From: CAYUYV01 sp964474635
GTDB lineage: Bacteria > Pseudomonadota > Alphaproteobacteria > JAJFIK01
Direction: 5' to 3'
Length of the DNA stretch: 28,990 nucleotides
Assembly (NCBI GenBank): GCA_964474635.1
Contig: CAYYTT010000033.1
Span: 1-28,990, forward strand
Position numbers and translations under genes: made by a program. Below, one piece after another: positions 7,785 to 15,895 of this stretch (position 1 is the stretch's first letter; each line of letters starts with the position of its first letter). The notes beneath the pieces were generated by a model that did no database searches, was not told the DNA's origin, and saw only the letters and a program-made list of their open reading frames with translations.

Positions 7785-8577
7785 ACACCCCCCCGTCCTG
7801 TTCGATGCCACCCGCGCCGGTGTTGGCATCGTCACCCTGAACCGGCCCGAGAAACACAATTCCTTCAACGCCGACGTGATCGAGCGCCTCAACGAGTTGT
7901 TCAAAGAGCTGAAGGGGCAGGACGGTCTGCGCTGTGTGCTCATTAAGGGCGCAGGGCGTAGCTTTTCGGCCGGCGCCGATCTGGAATGGATGAAATCGGC
8001 CGCCCATTATACCCATGCGGATAATATGGAAGATGCTGCGGCCCTTGCGGAGATGCTGCACAACCTCTACACGCTGCCCCAGCCCACCCTTGCGCTCGTC
8101 AATGGTGCGGCCGTGGGCGGCGGTCTTGGCCTCGTGGCGGCATGCGACCTGGCGATTGCGGTGAAGGGGGCGACCTTCCGCTTTTCCGAGGCCCATCTTG
8201 GCCTCACACCGGCGACGATTTCTCCTTATGTGATTGAAGCCATCGGCCCACGTTGGGCAAGGGCATTGTTCGTCACGGGCGAAAGTTTCGATGCGGATTA
8301 TGCCGAACGGATGGGGCTCGTGCATTTCGTCGTCGAGGACGAAGAAGCCATGGCCCAGGAGGAAGAACGCCTTGTCGCGCAGATCTTCCGGGGTGCGCCG
8401 GGCGCCGTGCGGGACGCGAAAAAACTGGTGCATGACGTGATGTGGCGCGAAATTGACGGCAGCCTGCGCAGCGATACGGCGCGGCGCATCGCCGACAGGC
8501 GCTCCAGCGAAGAAGGGCAGGAGGGGTTGGCGGCCTTCCTGGGGCGGCGTAAGCCCTCCTGGACCGTCCAGTCCTAA
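7777..8577 (+). CDS. liuC: Enoyl-CoA hydratase/isomerase, methylglutaconyl-CoA hydratase-like (LiuC)
   Basis: This crotonase-fold enzyme has oxyanion-hole segments SAGADLEWMK (about 64-73) and AAVGGGLGLVAACD (about 111-124). It has Gly where classical enoyl-CoA hydratases carry the first catalytic Glu (GGGxE becomes GGGLG), and keeps the second Glu at about 138 (SEAHLGLTPATISPYV). The SAGADL-WM and GL-PA-ISPYV patterns are those I know from methylglutaconyl-CoA hydratases of leucine and isovalerate breakdown (3-methylglutaconyl-CoA to HMG-CoA). The start is ATG 7777, with AAAGGG eight bases before it, rather than ATG 7753, which lacks a site. A carboxylase alpha gene of the same pathway lies 3 kb downstream, which supports the call. 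A generic enoyl-CoA hydratase remains possible. Confidence 0.8.
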   Translation: MTEHPPVLFDATRAGVGIVTLNRPEKHNSFNADVIERLNELFKELKGQDGLRCVLIKGAGRSFSAGADLEWMKSAAHYTHADNMEDAAALAEMLHNLYTLPQPTLALVNGAAVGGGLGLVAACDLAIAVKGATFRFSEAHLGLTPATISPYVIEAIGPRWARALFVTGESFDADYAERMGLVHFVVEDEEAMAQEEERLVAQIFRGAPGAVRDAKKLVHDVMWREIDGSLRSDTARRIADRRSSEEGQEGLAAFLGRRKPSWTVQS

Positions 8578-8621
8578 GCGAAGCGGGATACGGATTATCT
8601 TGAGAGTGAAGGAGTGGATCC

Positions 8622-9044
8622 GTGACCATGACAGGACGCTGCCTTTGTGGAGATGTTACCTTTACCGGCCATGGCGATCCGGGCTCGGTGCATGTGTGTC
8701 ATTGTTCCGATTGCGCCCGCTGGAGCGGCGGGCCCTTTCTTGGGATCACGTTCAAGGATGGGGTGACCGTCAATGACGGGCCCGTGCGCTGGTTTGCCAG
8801 CTCCGAGTGGGCCGAACGGGGCAGCTGCTCCAAATGCGGCAGCGCCATGTTCTGGAGGCTGAAGGACGGCAGTTCCTTCACGGTAACGGCCGGGACACTT
8901 GAAGACAAGGCGTCGCTCGGCCCGGTCAGCGAACACATTTTCGCGGATCAGAAGCCGTCCTACTACGACTTCAAGGACGATGCCCCGCGCCTGACCGCCG
9001 AAGAGGCCCTGGCCAAATTCATGGCCGATGCGGGCCAGGCATAA
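8622..9044 (+). CDS. GFA/CENP-V family zinc protein
   Basis: The 140-residue protein has the cysteine pattern of the glutathione-dependent formaldehyde-activating enzyme (GFA) fold. It shows CLC at residues 7-9, CHCSDC at 26-31 and CSKC at 69-72, which would hold two zinc ions. Most members have no proven formaldehyde activity, so the function is open. The start is taken as GTG 8622, because AAGGAG lies seven bases upstream. The in-frame ATG 8628 would be 13 bases from that site. It follows the LiuC-like gene by 44 bases and is probably in the same transcript. Confidence 0.88.
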   Translation: MTMTGRCLCGDVTFTGHGDPGSVHVCHCSDCARWSGGPFLGITFKDGVTVNDGPVRWFASSEWAERGSCSKCGSAMFWRLKDGSSFTVTAGTLEDKASLGPVSEHIFADQKPSYYDFKDDAPRLTAEEALAKFMADAGQA

Positions 9045-9493
9045 CGCAAGGCCCGCCCACCACGAATGCGCCCCGTTTGATACCCAAGCGGGTCTCGACA
9101 AAAGAAGCGGACAAATTATTTCCGGACGCATGGTTGATGTGTCGCTGGACAGTTCTGCGCCGGGACCAAGCAAGACGCCGCCCGGCGCGGGGCGTGTTTC
9201 GGAGCGATTTGCGACTGGAAGTGTCGGCCGGAAGTGTCGAAATGAGGCATGCGTGCCGCCCCATGTGTCTGCCTTCCCTCTCGCGAGGTCATCCGTGTGC
9301 ACCTGACCCCCTTCGGATCATACACTTTGGTTGGATCACGCACCTTGGTCGGATCACTGGACCGGTCCCGGATCAAGACGATTGTGCCAGAATTGGCCAC
9401 AGAACCGCCTCAAGGGTCTCTTCAGTTTAAGGACTATTTTGACGGGTGTCGTGCTATTCTCATGAAAGAGTTGTAACCGATCCGGAGTTCATG
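9045..9493. other. Intergenic region before the TIR-like gene
   Basis: This stretch of 449 bases has no convincing gene. The small open frames here lack ribosome binding sites and have compositions unlike the neighbours. It holds a GGAAGTGTCG direct repeat (about 9217-9239) and the GGATCA-headed tandem repeats listed separately. It becomes AT-richer after 9420, which suggests the promoter of the downstream gene. I could not identify clean -35/-10 boxes. Confidence 0.5.
9315..9376. repeat. Imperfect 18-bp tandem repeats beginning GGATCA
   Basis: Four copies of GGATCA occur at 9315, 9333, 9351 and 9370. The first two 18-base units agree strongly (GGATCA, CAC/CTTGGT). The third diverges and the fourth is partial. 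They lie 120-180 bases before the TIR-like gene. They may be iterated operator sites or a slippage-derived array. Confidence 0.65.
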
Positions 9494-10777
9494 ATGAGCC
9501 TTATCGTCATTCGTGCCGCGCCCCAGGACGCCGACACGGCCCGCCGTTTGGAGCGGTCCTTGCGCGATCTTGGTCTGGCGGCCCGTTTTCAGGGCGAGAC
9601 CGGAGAGGGGGAAGAACGGGACAGCGAGGCCGATATCCTCATCGCCTTGTGGTCGCAGACCAGCGCGCAAACGGCCTGGCGCCCGCAACACGGGGACGCG
9701 GGGCTTTTGTCCGAGAGCATTGCGGCACTGCGCGCCGGCAGCCTTGTCCTTGCCAGCATCGATGGCCCCGACCTGGACGGTCCGGGCGGTCCTTACGGTA
9801 GATCGAGCCTGCCGCCGGGCCTGCGCGATTTGCCGTGCCTGTCCCTGGCCCGCTGGGTCGAGAATGGCTCGTCAGAGCCGCTGGAGGACTTGCGCGAGCT
9901 GTGTGACCGGACCCTGGAACGCCGCCAGGAACCTTGCCTGGGCCCTGACGATGGCCCTTGGGGCGAACGCCGGGCGGATTTGTGGAACGCCATTGCGCTT
10001 CTGACCGGCGGCGCGACGAGCCTGGGCACCATGGCGGCCATTGCCGCATCGGGCATGATCGGCTCCGCCGTGGGCTCGCGCGTGTGGGCGGAGGCCCTGG
10101 TGCAGGCCGGGCCTGAAGGCTGGATCCCGCTGGTGGTGGCCCTGGGCATATCGGTCCTGGCCGGCGTTGCCGGCTGGTTCGGCGCGTTGGGCATGTTCGC
10201 CGCCGGCGGCCTGCTCAGCGTGCGCAAATCGGGCGGCGTGGCCAACGCCGCACCGGGTGCCAAGCGCGTGGCGCTGATCCATGATGCGACCGATGTCCGG
10301 GAAGCCGATGTTCTCACCCTCGATTTGCGCAGCGTCGGGTTGATCGTGCCGCAAAACCCGGGCCTCGGCTCCGGTCATCTGCGTTGGGCCGCGCCGGGGG
10401 TGCGTGCCGCAGAAGATGCCGATCTGATTTTGCTGCTGGGCACACCGGGCACGTTCCGTTCCGAAAGGGCCCTGCGGGAGGTTCTGGCGGCCAGCCGGCG
10501 CGGGCGGCCCGTCCTGCCGCTCCTGTTCGACGACACGCCCGTGCCGGACAGCTTTCGGCTGGCCCTGGCGGGACGCACCTGGATGCCGGTGGATGACCGG
10601 CTCGGCGGCGTTTTAAGCCCGGATCTGCGCCTTGCGATCCAGCATGAGATCAATACGCAGCGCTTGCGTGCCGGCCCGCCGCGCCGTCTCGCCCCGCCGG
10701 TCGAGCGGGAGCGCGAGGGCCTGTTCGGTCTTGAGACCATCGACGATGCGCCATTGCTGGTTGCGGCTGGCCGCTAA
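9494..10777 (+). CDS. Membrane protein with two TIR-like domains flanking a transmembrane segment
   Basis: I read three parts in this 427-residue protein. Residues 2-120 start with a beta-strand (SLIVIRAAP), then a helix rich in charged residues and SEADILIALWSQ, resembling a TIR fold. Residues about 166-190 and 211-243 are two hydrophobic, glycine-rich helices. Residues about 257-375 repeat the first pattern: KRVALIHDATD, then AEDADLILLLGTP, then RPVLPLLFDD. The two copies align around a conserved acidic residue, E74 in LSESIAALRAGSLVL and E329 in ALREVLAASRRGRPVL. That is where TIR NADases keep their catalytic Glu. NAD cleavage, scaffolding or signalling are all possible, and enzyme activity is not established. 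The start is ATG 9494 (GGAG six bases upstream) rather than 9491. HAD and GFA neighbours give no functional hint. Confidence 0.75.
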   Translation: MSLIVIRAAPQDADTARRLERSLRDLGLAARFQGETGEGEERDSEADILIALWSQTSAQTAWRPQHGDAGLLSESIAALRAGSLVLASIDGPDLDGPGGPYGRSSLPPGLRDLPCLSLARWVENGSSEPLEDLRELCDRTLERRQEPCLGPDDGPWGERRADLWNAIALLTGGATSLGTMAAIAASGMIGSAVGSRVWAEALVQAGPEGWIPLVVALGISVLAGVAGWFGALGMFAAGGLLSVRKSGGVANAAPGAKRVALIHDATDVREADVLTLDLRSVGLIVPQNPGLGSGHLRWAAPGVRAAEDADLILLLGTPGTFRSERALREVLAASRRGRPVLPLLFDDTPVPDSFRLALAGRTWMPVDDRLGGVLSPDLRLAIQHEINTQRLRAGPPRRLAPPVEREREGLFGLETIDDAPLLVAAGR

Positions 10778-10856
10778 GGGTTTTGGCGCCGGGCGCCTTC
10801 GCGTTTAGGGTTTCGGGCGTAGGCCCCGGCCCTTTGCGCATGCGTCAGGATCCGCC

Positions 10857-11513
10857 ATGGCAATCATTTTCGACTTGTATGGAACGCTTCTCGATGTCCA
10901 TTCGGCGGCGGGGCACAATCGGGCGCTGCTTGGCGATCGGACGGATCTGGTCTCCCTGCTGTGGCGCACGCGCCAGCTCGAATATGCCTGGGCGGCCAGT
11001 CTGTCGGAGACTTATACGGATTTCTGGACTCTGACGGAGCGGGCCCTCGATACGGCGCTGCATCTTGGCGGGGTGCCCGAGCCGGATGCCGTGCGGGCCC
11101 CGCTTCTGCAAGCCTATACCCGCCTTGATCCCTTCCCCGAAGTCGAAGCGGTGTTGACCGCGCTCAAGGACCGGGGCGTGCCGCTGCTCATCCTGTCCAA
11201 TGGCGCTCCGGACATGCTGTCCCGGGCCCTGGCCGGGCGGGCCATGACGCCGCTTTTCGACACGGTGCTCTCCGTGGACGCCGCGCGGATCTACAAGCCG
11301 TCGCCCCGGGCCTACCAGATTGCGCAGACCCACCTGTGCAAGGCGCCCGGCGACATCCAGTTCGTATCCAGCAATGCCTGGGACGCGGCCGGCGCCGCCC
11401 GGTTCGGCTTCCGCGCGTCCTGGCTCAACCGCGCCAAGGGGCCATGGGAGTATCCCGATCATGGCCCCGTGCCTGCCATTGCCGATCTTAAAGCCCTCCT
11501 CACCGAGACCTGA
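10857..11513 (+). CDS. Haloacid dehalogenase, type II (L-2-haloacid dehalogenase-like)
   Basis: This is a HAD hydrolase of 218 residues, close to the usual 220-230. The motifs match L-2-haloacid dehalogenases: nucleophile Asp6 in FDLYGTLLDV, Arg37 in WRTRQLEYAW, Ser114-Asn115 in LSNGAPDML, Lys147 and Tyr153 in YKPSPRAYQ, and SSNAWDAAG with Asn173 and Asp176. These correspond to the catalytic and substrate-pocket residues of L-DEX. The reaction would be hydrolysis of L-2-haloalkanoates to D-2-hydroxy acids. In many bacteria such genes have other small substrates. ATG 10857 is preceded by AGGA six bases upstream. Confidence 0.88.
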   Translation: MAIIFDLYGTLLDVHSAAGHNRALLGDRTDLVSLLWRTRQLEYAWAASLSETYTDFWTLTERALDTALHLGGVPEPDAVRAPLLQAYTRLDPFPEVEAVLTALKDRGVPLLILSNGAPDMLSRALAGRAMTPLFDTVLSVDAARIYKPSPRAYQIAQTHLCKAPGDIQFVSSNAWDAAGAARFGFRASWLNRAKGPWEYPDHGPVPAIADLKALLTET

Positions 11514-11544
11514 GCACGCGTGGCAGCCAAGCCGGCCGCGTGCT
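11513..11544 (+). other. Hairpin at the end of the dehalogenase gene
   Basis: AGCACGCG (11513-11520) pairs perfectly with CGCGTGCT (11537-11544) around a 16-base loop, starting in the stop codon of the HAD gene. A pyrimidine-rich stretch follows, but not a T-run. It may be a weak terminator or mRNA-stabilising stem between the HAD gene and the carboxylase gene. Confidence 0.4.
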
Positions 11545-11598
11545 ATCCCCCTTCGAGAACCGAAACCATAACCAAACAACAGGCACGGGAGGGCGGCC

Positions 11599-13617
11599 AT
11601 GGTCGACCGGCTGCTGATCGCAAATCGCGGGGAAATCGCCTGCCGGATCATCCGCACGGCGCGGCGCATGGGCCTGACCACCGTTGCCGTCTATTCCGAA
11701 GCCGACGCCCGGTCCGCCCAGGTGGACGCGGCCGATGAGGCCTATGCGATCGGCCCCGCGCCGGCCGCCGAAAGCTATCTGCGCGGCGAGGTTCTGATCC
11801 AAACCGCGGTGAAGGCGGGGGCGCAGGCCATCCATCCGGGCTATGGCTTTTTGTCGGAAAACGCCGCGTTCGCCGAGGCGGTCGCGGCCGCCGGGCTGAT
11901 CTTTGTCGGTCCGCCGCCCGAGGCGATCCGCGCCATGGGTCTGAAGGACCGGGCCAAGGAGATCATGTCAAAGGCCGGCGTGCCCGTCGTGCCGGGCTAT
12001 CTGGGTGCCAATCAGGACCCTGCCCATCTCGTCGATGCCGCCGCCAAGGTGGGCTATCCGCTGTTGATCAAGGCCGTCGCGGGCGGTGGGGGCAAGGGCA
12101 TGCGCCGGGTCAACCGGCCGGAGGACTTTGAGGCAGCGCTGGTCTCGGCCAAGCGCGAGGCCGCGGCCGCCTTCGGTGAAGACCGTGTGCTGATCGAACG
12201 TTTCGTCACCGCGCCGCGCCATGTGGAAATCCAGGTCTTCGCCGATGGTCAGGGCAACGCGGTGCACTTGTTTGAACGGGATTGCTCACTGCAGCGCCGC
12301 CACCAGAAAGTCATCGAAGAAGCGCCCGCTCCGGGCATGAGCGAGCCGGTGCGGGCCGCCATGGGCCGCGCGGCGGTCGAGGCGGCGAAGGCGATTGGCT
12401 ATGAGGGTGCTGGCACGGTGGAGTTCATCGCCGACGGATCGGCGGGGCTGCGCGAGGACGGTTTCTTCTTCATGGAGATGAACACCCGTCTTCAAGTGGA
12501 GCATCCGGTGACGGAAATGATCACCGGGCTTGATCTTGTGGAGTGGCAGATCCGTGTGGCCTCCGGCGAGCCCCTGCCGCTGACCCAGGATCAGGTGCGC
12601 CTCGCCGGCCACAGTGTCGAGGCCCGTCTTTATGCGGAAAATCCCTCAAGGGGGTTCTTACCCTCCACGGGCACATTGCATCGGCTGCGTTTGCCCGATC
12701 CGGACGATACGCTCCGGGTCGATACCGGTGTGCGCGAGGGCGATGCGGTCAGCATCCATTACGATCCCATGATCGCCAAGATCATCGCCTGGGGGGAAAA
12801 CCGCGATCAGGCCCTGCGACGCCTCGCGCGGGCTTTGCGCGGCGTTGAAGTGGCCGGGCTCGGCACCAATGCCGGGTTCCTGGCTGAGATCGCCTCCCAC
12901 ACGGCCTTTCGGGATGCCCGGATCGATACCGGCTTCATCGATCGCCACCTGGAAGATCTCGTGCCCCGCCCGGGGCCACCCTCGACCGACGTGATGGCCC
13001 TGGCGGCGCTTTATGTCCTGGCCGAGCGCGAGGCCCGCGCGCGGTCGCACGGCGCCGCCTTGAGCGAGCCGCATTCGCCCTGGGACGCCCTTGACGGCTG
13101 GCGCGTGGGTACTCCGGCCCGGGAAATCTTGCGCTTTTCCGGCGAGGACCCCTTCGCGGTCACGGTGGTCCATGGCGGGCCGGTTAAGACGCTGGAAATC
13201 GGCGAGACCACGGTGCAAGGCCGGGCCAGCCTGGTGGCGCCGGATCGCCTGTCGGTGGTGCTTGACGATCGGCACGCCTGCATTGGCGTTCTTCGCTTGG
13301 GCACGCGAATCGTGATCATGGCGGAAGGGCAGGTTCGGGAGGTCACACTGGAGGATCCCCTGGACCGGACCTTGGCCGATGGGTCCGGCGCCGCACGGAT
13401 CACGGCCCCCATGCCGGGCAAAATCCTGGCCGTCCACGCCGCCGCGGGAGACACCGTGCGGCGGGGCCAACCGCTGGTGGTTCTTGAGGCAATGAAAATG
13501 GAACACACCTTGAGTGCAGGCGCGGACGGCACCGTCGAAAGTCTGTCCGTGGCACCGGGTGATCAAGTGGACGAGGGCGCCCTCGTGGTCACGCTGGCCT
13601 TGCCAGAGAACGCCTGA
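11599..13617 (+). CDS. liuD: Methylcrotonyl-CoA carboxylase alpha subunit-like (biotin carboxylase plus biotin carrier)
   Basis: The 672-residue protein carries a biotin carboxylase N-terminal domain (1 to about 110: LLIANRGEIACRIIR), an ATP-grasp domain (about 115-330) with the loop AVAGGGGKGM and FMEMNTRLQVEHPVTE, a biotin carboxylase C-terminal domain to about 445, a linker and BT region, and a C-terminal biotinyl domain with EAMKMEH. The biotinylated Lys is K633. This architecture is shared by 3-methylcrotonyl-CoA and propionyl-CoA carboxylase alpha subunits. The GLREDGFFFMEMNTR and LVEWQIRVASGEPLP segments and the length favour the methylcrotonyl type. The enzyme carboxylates 3-methylcrotonyl-CoA in leucine catabolism together with a beta subunit, which is not in this window. 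The start has GGGAGG six bases upstream. Confidence 0.88.
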   Translation: MVDRLLIANRGEIACRIIRTARRMGLTTVAVYSEADARSAQVDAADEAYAIGPAPAAESYLRGEVLIQTAVKAGAQAIHPGYGFLSENAAFAEAVAAAGLIFVGPPPEAIRAMGLKDRAKEIMSKAGVPVVPGYLGANQDPAHLVDAAAKVGYPLLIKAVAGGGGKGMRRVNRPEDFEAALVSAKREAAAAFGEDRVLIERFVTAPRHVEIQVFADGQGNAVHLFERDCSLQRRHQKVIEEAPAPGMSEPVRAAMGRAAVEAAKAIGYEGAGTVEFIADGSAGLREDGFFFMEMNTRLQVEHPVTEMITGLDLVEWQIRVASGEPLPLTQDQVRLAGHSVEARLYAENPSRGFLPSTGTLHRLRLPDPDDTLRVDTGVREGDAVSIHYDPMIAKIIAWGENRDQALRRLARALRGVEVAGLGTNAGFLAEIASHTAFRDARIDTGFIDRHLEDLVPRPGPPSTDVMALAALYVLAEREARARSHGAALSEPHSPWDALDGWRVGTPAREILRFSGEDPFAVTVVHGGPVKTLEIGETTVQGRASLVAPDRLSVVLDDRHACIGVLRLGTRIVIMAEGQVREVTLEDPLDRTLADGSGAARITAPMPGKILAVHAAAGDTVRRGQPLVVLEAMKMEHTLSAGADGTVESLSVAPGDQVDEGALVVTLALPENA

Positions 13618-13640
13618 CCGGGTGATGCCGGCAGGGGCGC

Positions 13641-13694
13641 GATCCGGCCTTCAGGACCGGACTTTAAGACCAGATCTTTACGACCGGCCTTTAA
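13641..13694. repeat. Four imperfect 13-14-bp tandem repeats before the 13.7-kb gene
   Basis: The units begin at 13641, 13655, 13668 and 13682 and follow the pattern GACCGGnCTTTAA. The second and fourth units match best, and the first is the most diverged. The last unit runs directly into the ribosome binding site of the gene starting at 13708, so the array sits in its 5' untranslated region or promoter. Confidence 0.75.
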
Positions 13695-13707
13695 GAAAGG
13701 AACCGAG

Positions 13708-14727
13708 ATGACGATGCGATCCACTTTGTCGGGGCGGTTCGGGTTTGCGGCCGCGGTCCTTGCGCTGGTTATCCTTTTCGACGTCTCGCGCACGCCGGCG
13801 TTTGCCCAGGACGCGCCCGAGCCAGCCGAAACCGAGCAAGCCGTCGCGGCCCAGCGACCGGCGCTGATCGTCGAGGCGCTAAAATCAGGCGCACCGATCG
13901 GGCAAAGCGATTGGGCCTTCACCCAGGCCCTGTCCAATGGCGACGGAGAAATCGTGCTGCGCCATGATCCGGCCCTCGACGAGGGGCCCTGGCGCCTCGT
14001 TAAACCCCCTGTGGAAACGGCGTCGGACGATGTTTTGGAGATCGTCGAGGGCATCCGCGCGGCCGGTCGCGGCGCGGAAGTATTGGGTTATGAAAATCTC
14101 TCGGCGGCGCTGGGGACGGACATCGTCCTGGCCCGCGAAGAAGCGCGCACCATGGTCTACCGCTTCCAGCCAGTGGCGCCGCCGGAAGGCGGCCGGGGCC
14201 GGGCGGCCAGTTTCATGGAAAAGCTGCGCGGCGAACTGACGGTGCGCAAATCCGGGGCCGGAGCGGATGCCAGCGCGCCCTGGATCGAGTCGGTGCGTCT
14301 TTTCGCGCCGGAGTCCTTCAAGCCGAACTTCGCGGCGCGCATTACGAGCTTTGAGCAGATTGCGACCTACCGGATCGTGGATGGCCTGCCCCTGCTTGAG
14401 GAAAGCAGGACGGCCGTGGCGGGCAGCGCCATGTTCAGTGGGTTCGAGGAAAGCGTGACCGTGCGCATCCTTGAGGCAACGCCCGTCAAACGCACCCCGG
14501 TCGCGAACCCCGACACGCAAGCCGTGTCCCCGGACATGGCCGACAAGGCCGTTGGGGCAAACGAGGCCGTTGGGACAGAAGACGGCGCCCGCGAACCGCT
14601 CGGCGCCGAGAGCGCCAGCGCCGAGCCGAGCGGCGCGGAGCCAGACGAGGAGGGGGCGCCGCAGGTGCAGGACGTCTCCGATGATCAGGGCAAGGACGAC
14701 GGCAGCGTCGAGGACGAGGATGCCTGA
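13708..14727 (+). CDS. Exported protein of unknown family with acidic low-complexity tail
   Basis: I do not recognise this 339-residue protein. It begins with a clear signal peptide (residues 1 to about 34: basic start, hydrophobic core AAAVLALVILF, cleavage near AFAQ). A folded-looking region (about 50-255) has mixed helices and strands, including YRFQPVAPP and a beta-rich end (ATYRIVDGLPLLEESRTAV). The last 70-80 residues are a disordered acidic tail with repeats of the form AVGxxE and SAEPSGAEP, ending DDGSVEDEDA. The start is ATG 13708 with AAAGGA six bases upstream. It probably acts in the periplasm. The DUF1489 gene follows after 54 bases, but no shared function is evident. Confidence 0.75.
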   Translation: MTMRSTLSGRFGFAAAVLALVILFDVSRTPAFAQDAPEPAETEQAVAAQRPALIVEALKSGAPIGQSDWAFTQALSNGDGEIVLRHDPALDEGPWRLVKPPVETASDDVLEIVEGIRAAGRGAEVLGYENLSAALGTDIVLAREEARTMVYRFQPVAPPEGGRGRAASFMEKLRGELTVRKSGAGADASAPWIESVRLFAPESFKPNFAARITSFEQIATYRIVDGLPLLEESRTAVAGSAMFSGFEESVTVRILEATPVKRTPVANPDTQAVSPDMADKAVGANEAVGTEDGAREPLGAESASAEPSGAEPDEEGAPQVQDVSDDQGKDDGSVEDEDA

Positions 14728-14781
14728 CCACGGGCGCCCATCGCACTGGCCTCGGCTTCACCGCCGGCTACATCAGGCTCC

Positions 14782-15198
14782 ATGACTGTTCATCTGTTGA
14801 AATTGGCGGTCGGCGCGGAAAGCGTCGAGAGCCTGGGGCGTTGGCAGGCCGGGCGCCTGCGCGCGGTCGGCGAGATCGCGCACACCACGCGCATGATCCC
14901 AAAGCGCCGCGATGAGGTGCTGGACGGCGGGTCGCTCTACTGGGTGATCAAGGGGTTCGTGCAGGTGCGCCAGCGGCTGCGCGATATCCGGCCCTTCACG
15001 GACGCCGATGGCATCCAGCGCTGCGATCTGCTCATGGATCCGGACCTTGTTGCCGTAGAGGCCGTGCCCCGGCGTCCCTTCCAGGGCTGGCGCTACCTTG
15101 CACCCAAGGACGCTCCGCGCGACTGCGACGGCAGCACGGGCTTTTCCGACATGCCGCCCGCCCTCCAGGCCGAGTTGAGGGAACTGGGTCTGCTGTGA
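14782..15198 (+). CDS. DUF1489 family protein
   Basis: The 138-residue protein matches the alphaproteobacterial DUF1489 family as I know it. It opens MTVHLLKLAVGAESVESL, then has TRMIPKRRDEVLDGGSLYWVIKGFVQVRQ and PRRPFQGWRYL, with a DAPRD segment near the end. The function of the family is unknown. It is soluble, with no signal peptide or membrane helix. The ribosome binding site before ATG 14782 is weak (AGG). It is tail to tail with the methyltransferase gene, 37 bases apart. Confidence 0.9.
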   Translation: MTVHLLKLAVGAESVESLGRWQAGRLRAVGEIAHTTRMIPKRRDEVLDGGSLYWVIKGFVQVRQRLRDIRPFTDADGIQRCDLLMDPDLVAVEAVPRRPFQGWRYLAPKDAPRDCDGSTGFSDMPPALQAELRELGLL

Positions 15199-15235
15199 GA
15201 GCGGGCACCGGGGTCCGGATTTCTCGACGGCCGTG

Positions 15236-15895
15236 TTACGCTTTGCGCGCCTCAAGGATCAGTGTGCGTCCGGTTTCGGCGTCTTCCGCCCGCTCCTTTG
15301 CCAGGCAGTCGCCAAACAAATCGGGCGCCCCGGTGGTTTGGCTCGGCACATGATCCTCGATCTCGACAAAGCCCGCGTCTTCCAGCAATTCCCTTAAGAA
15401 GCTTGGCGTTAAAAGCGTCAGGTGTTCGCCGCGGCACATGAGGAAATTTTCCAACCGTCCGCCGACGGAGCGCCGATCGTCCGGCCAGGAACTGAACCAC
15501 GCCGTATTGCCGGCGATGTATTCCCGCATCGCGGTATCCGCGTTCGGCCCGCCCACACGGTAGACCCCTCCGGAACGAAGTGTTCTGAAGACATCTTGGA
15601 AATGCGCGCTCAGATTGGGCAAATGCTCGATCATGTGATGGCTGTAGGCGGCAAGCGCACTATTGTCGTGGAACGGCAGGGGATTGCGCAGATCGGCCCA
15701 GACATCCGCTTTTCCGCTCCAGACATTGGCATCGAGATTGACCCATCCGGGAAGATAATTCTTCCGTCCCGGTCCCAGATGCAGCTTCAAATCTCCGGTA
15801 CGGGGCGCGCGGATGGCCTTGTGCACGTGGCCGTTGACCCACATGGCCGGTCCAGCGACCCGGTAGAAAGCGGCTTTGGCGGCGCGAGTCAGCAT
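15236..15895 (-). CDS. Class I SAM-dependent methyltransferase
   Basis: This Rossmann-fold methyltransferase of 219 residues has the SAM-binding motif LKLHLGPGRKNYLPGWVNLDA and a post-motif region with HHMIEHLPN, typical of Methyltransf_11-like enzymes, often linked to cell-surface glycan genes. The SAM motif has Gly-Pro-Gly rather than the more usual Gly-Cys-Gly. The substrate is unknown. The frame is open to 16033, but I use ATG 15895. GAAGGA lies six bases before it, while ATG 15901 abuts that site, and the upstream residues look non-coding (Arg/Pro/Cys-rich). The 231 bases between this start and the end of the J-domain gene hold no visible gene. Confidence 0.85.
   Translation of the reverse strand: MLTRAAKAAFYRVAGPAMWVNGHVHKAIRAPRTGDLKLHLGPGRKNYLPGWVNLDANVWSGKADVWADLRNPLPFHDNSALAAYSHHMIEHLPNLSAHFQDVFRTLRSGGVYRVGGPNADTAMREYIAGNTAWFSSWPDDRRSVGGRLENFLMCRGEHLTLLTPSFLRELLEDAGFVEIEDHVPSQTTGAPDLFGDCLAKERAEDAETGRTLILEARKA

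Noticed and set aside
11599..13617. Propionyl-CoA or acetyl-CoA carboxylase alpha subunit instead of the methylcrotonyl type
   Set aside because: The architecture is shared, but the segment patterns and the nearby LiuC-like gene favour methylcrotonyl. Phylogeny would be needed to exclude propionyl.
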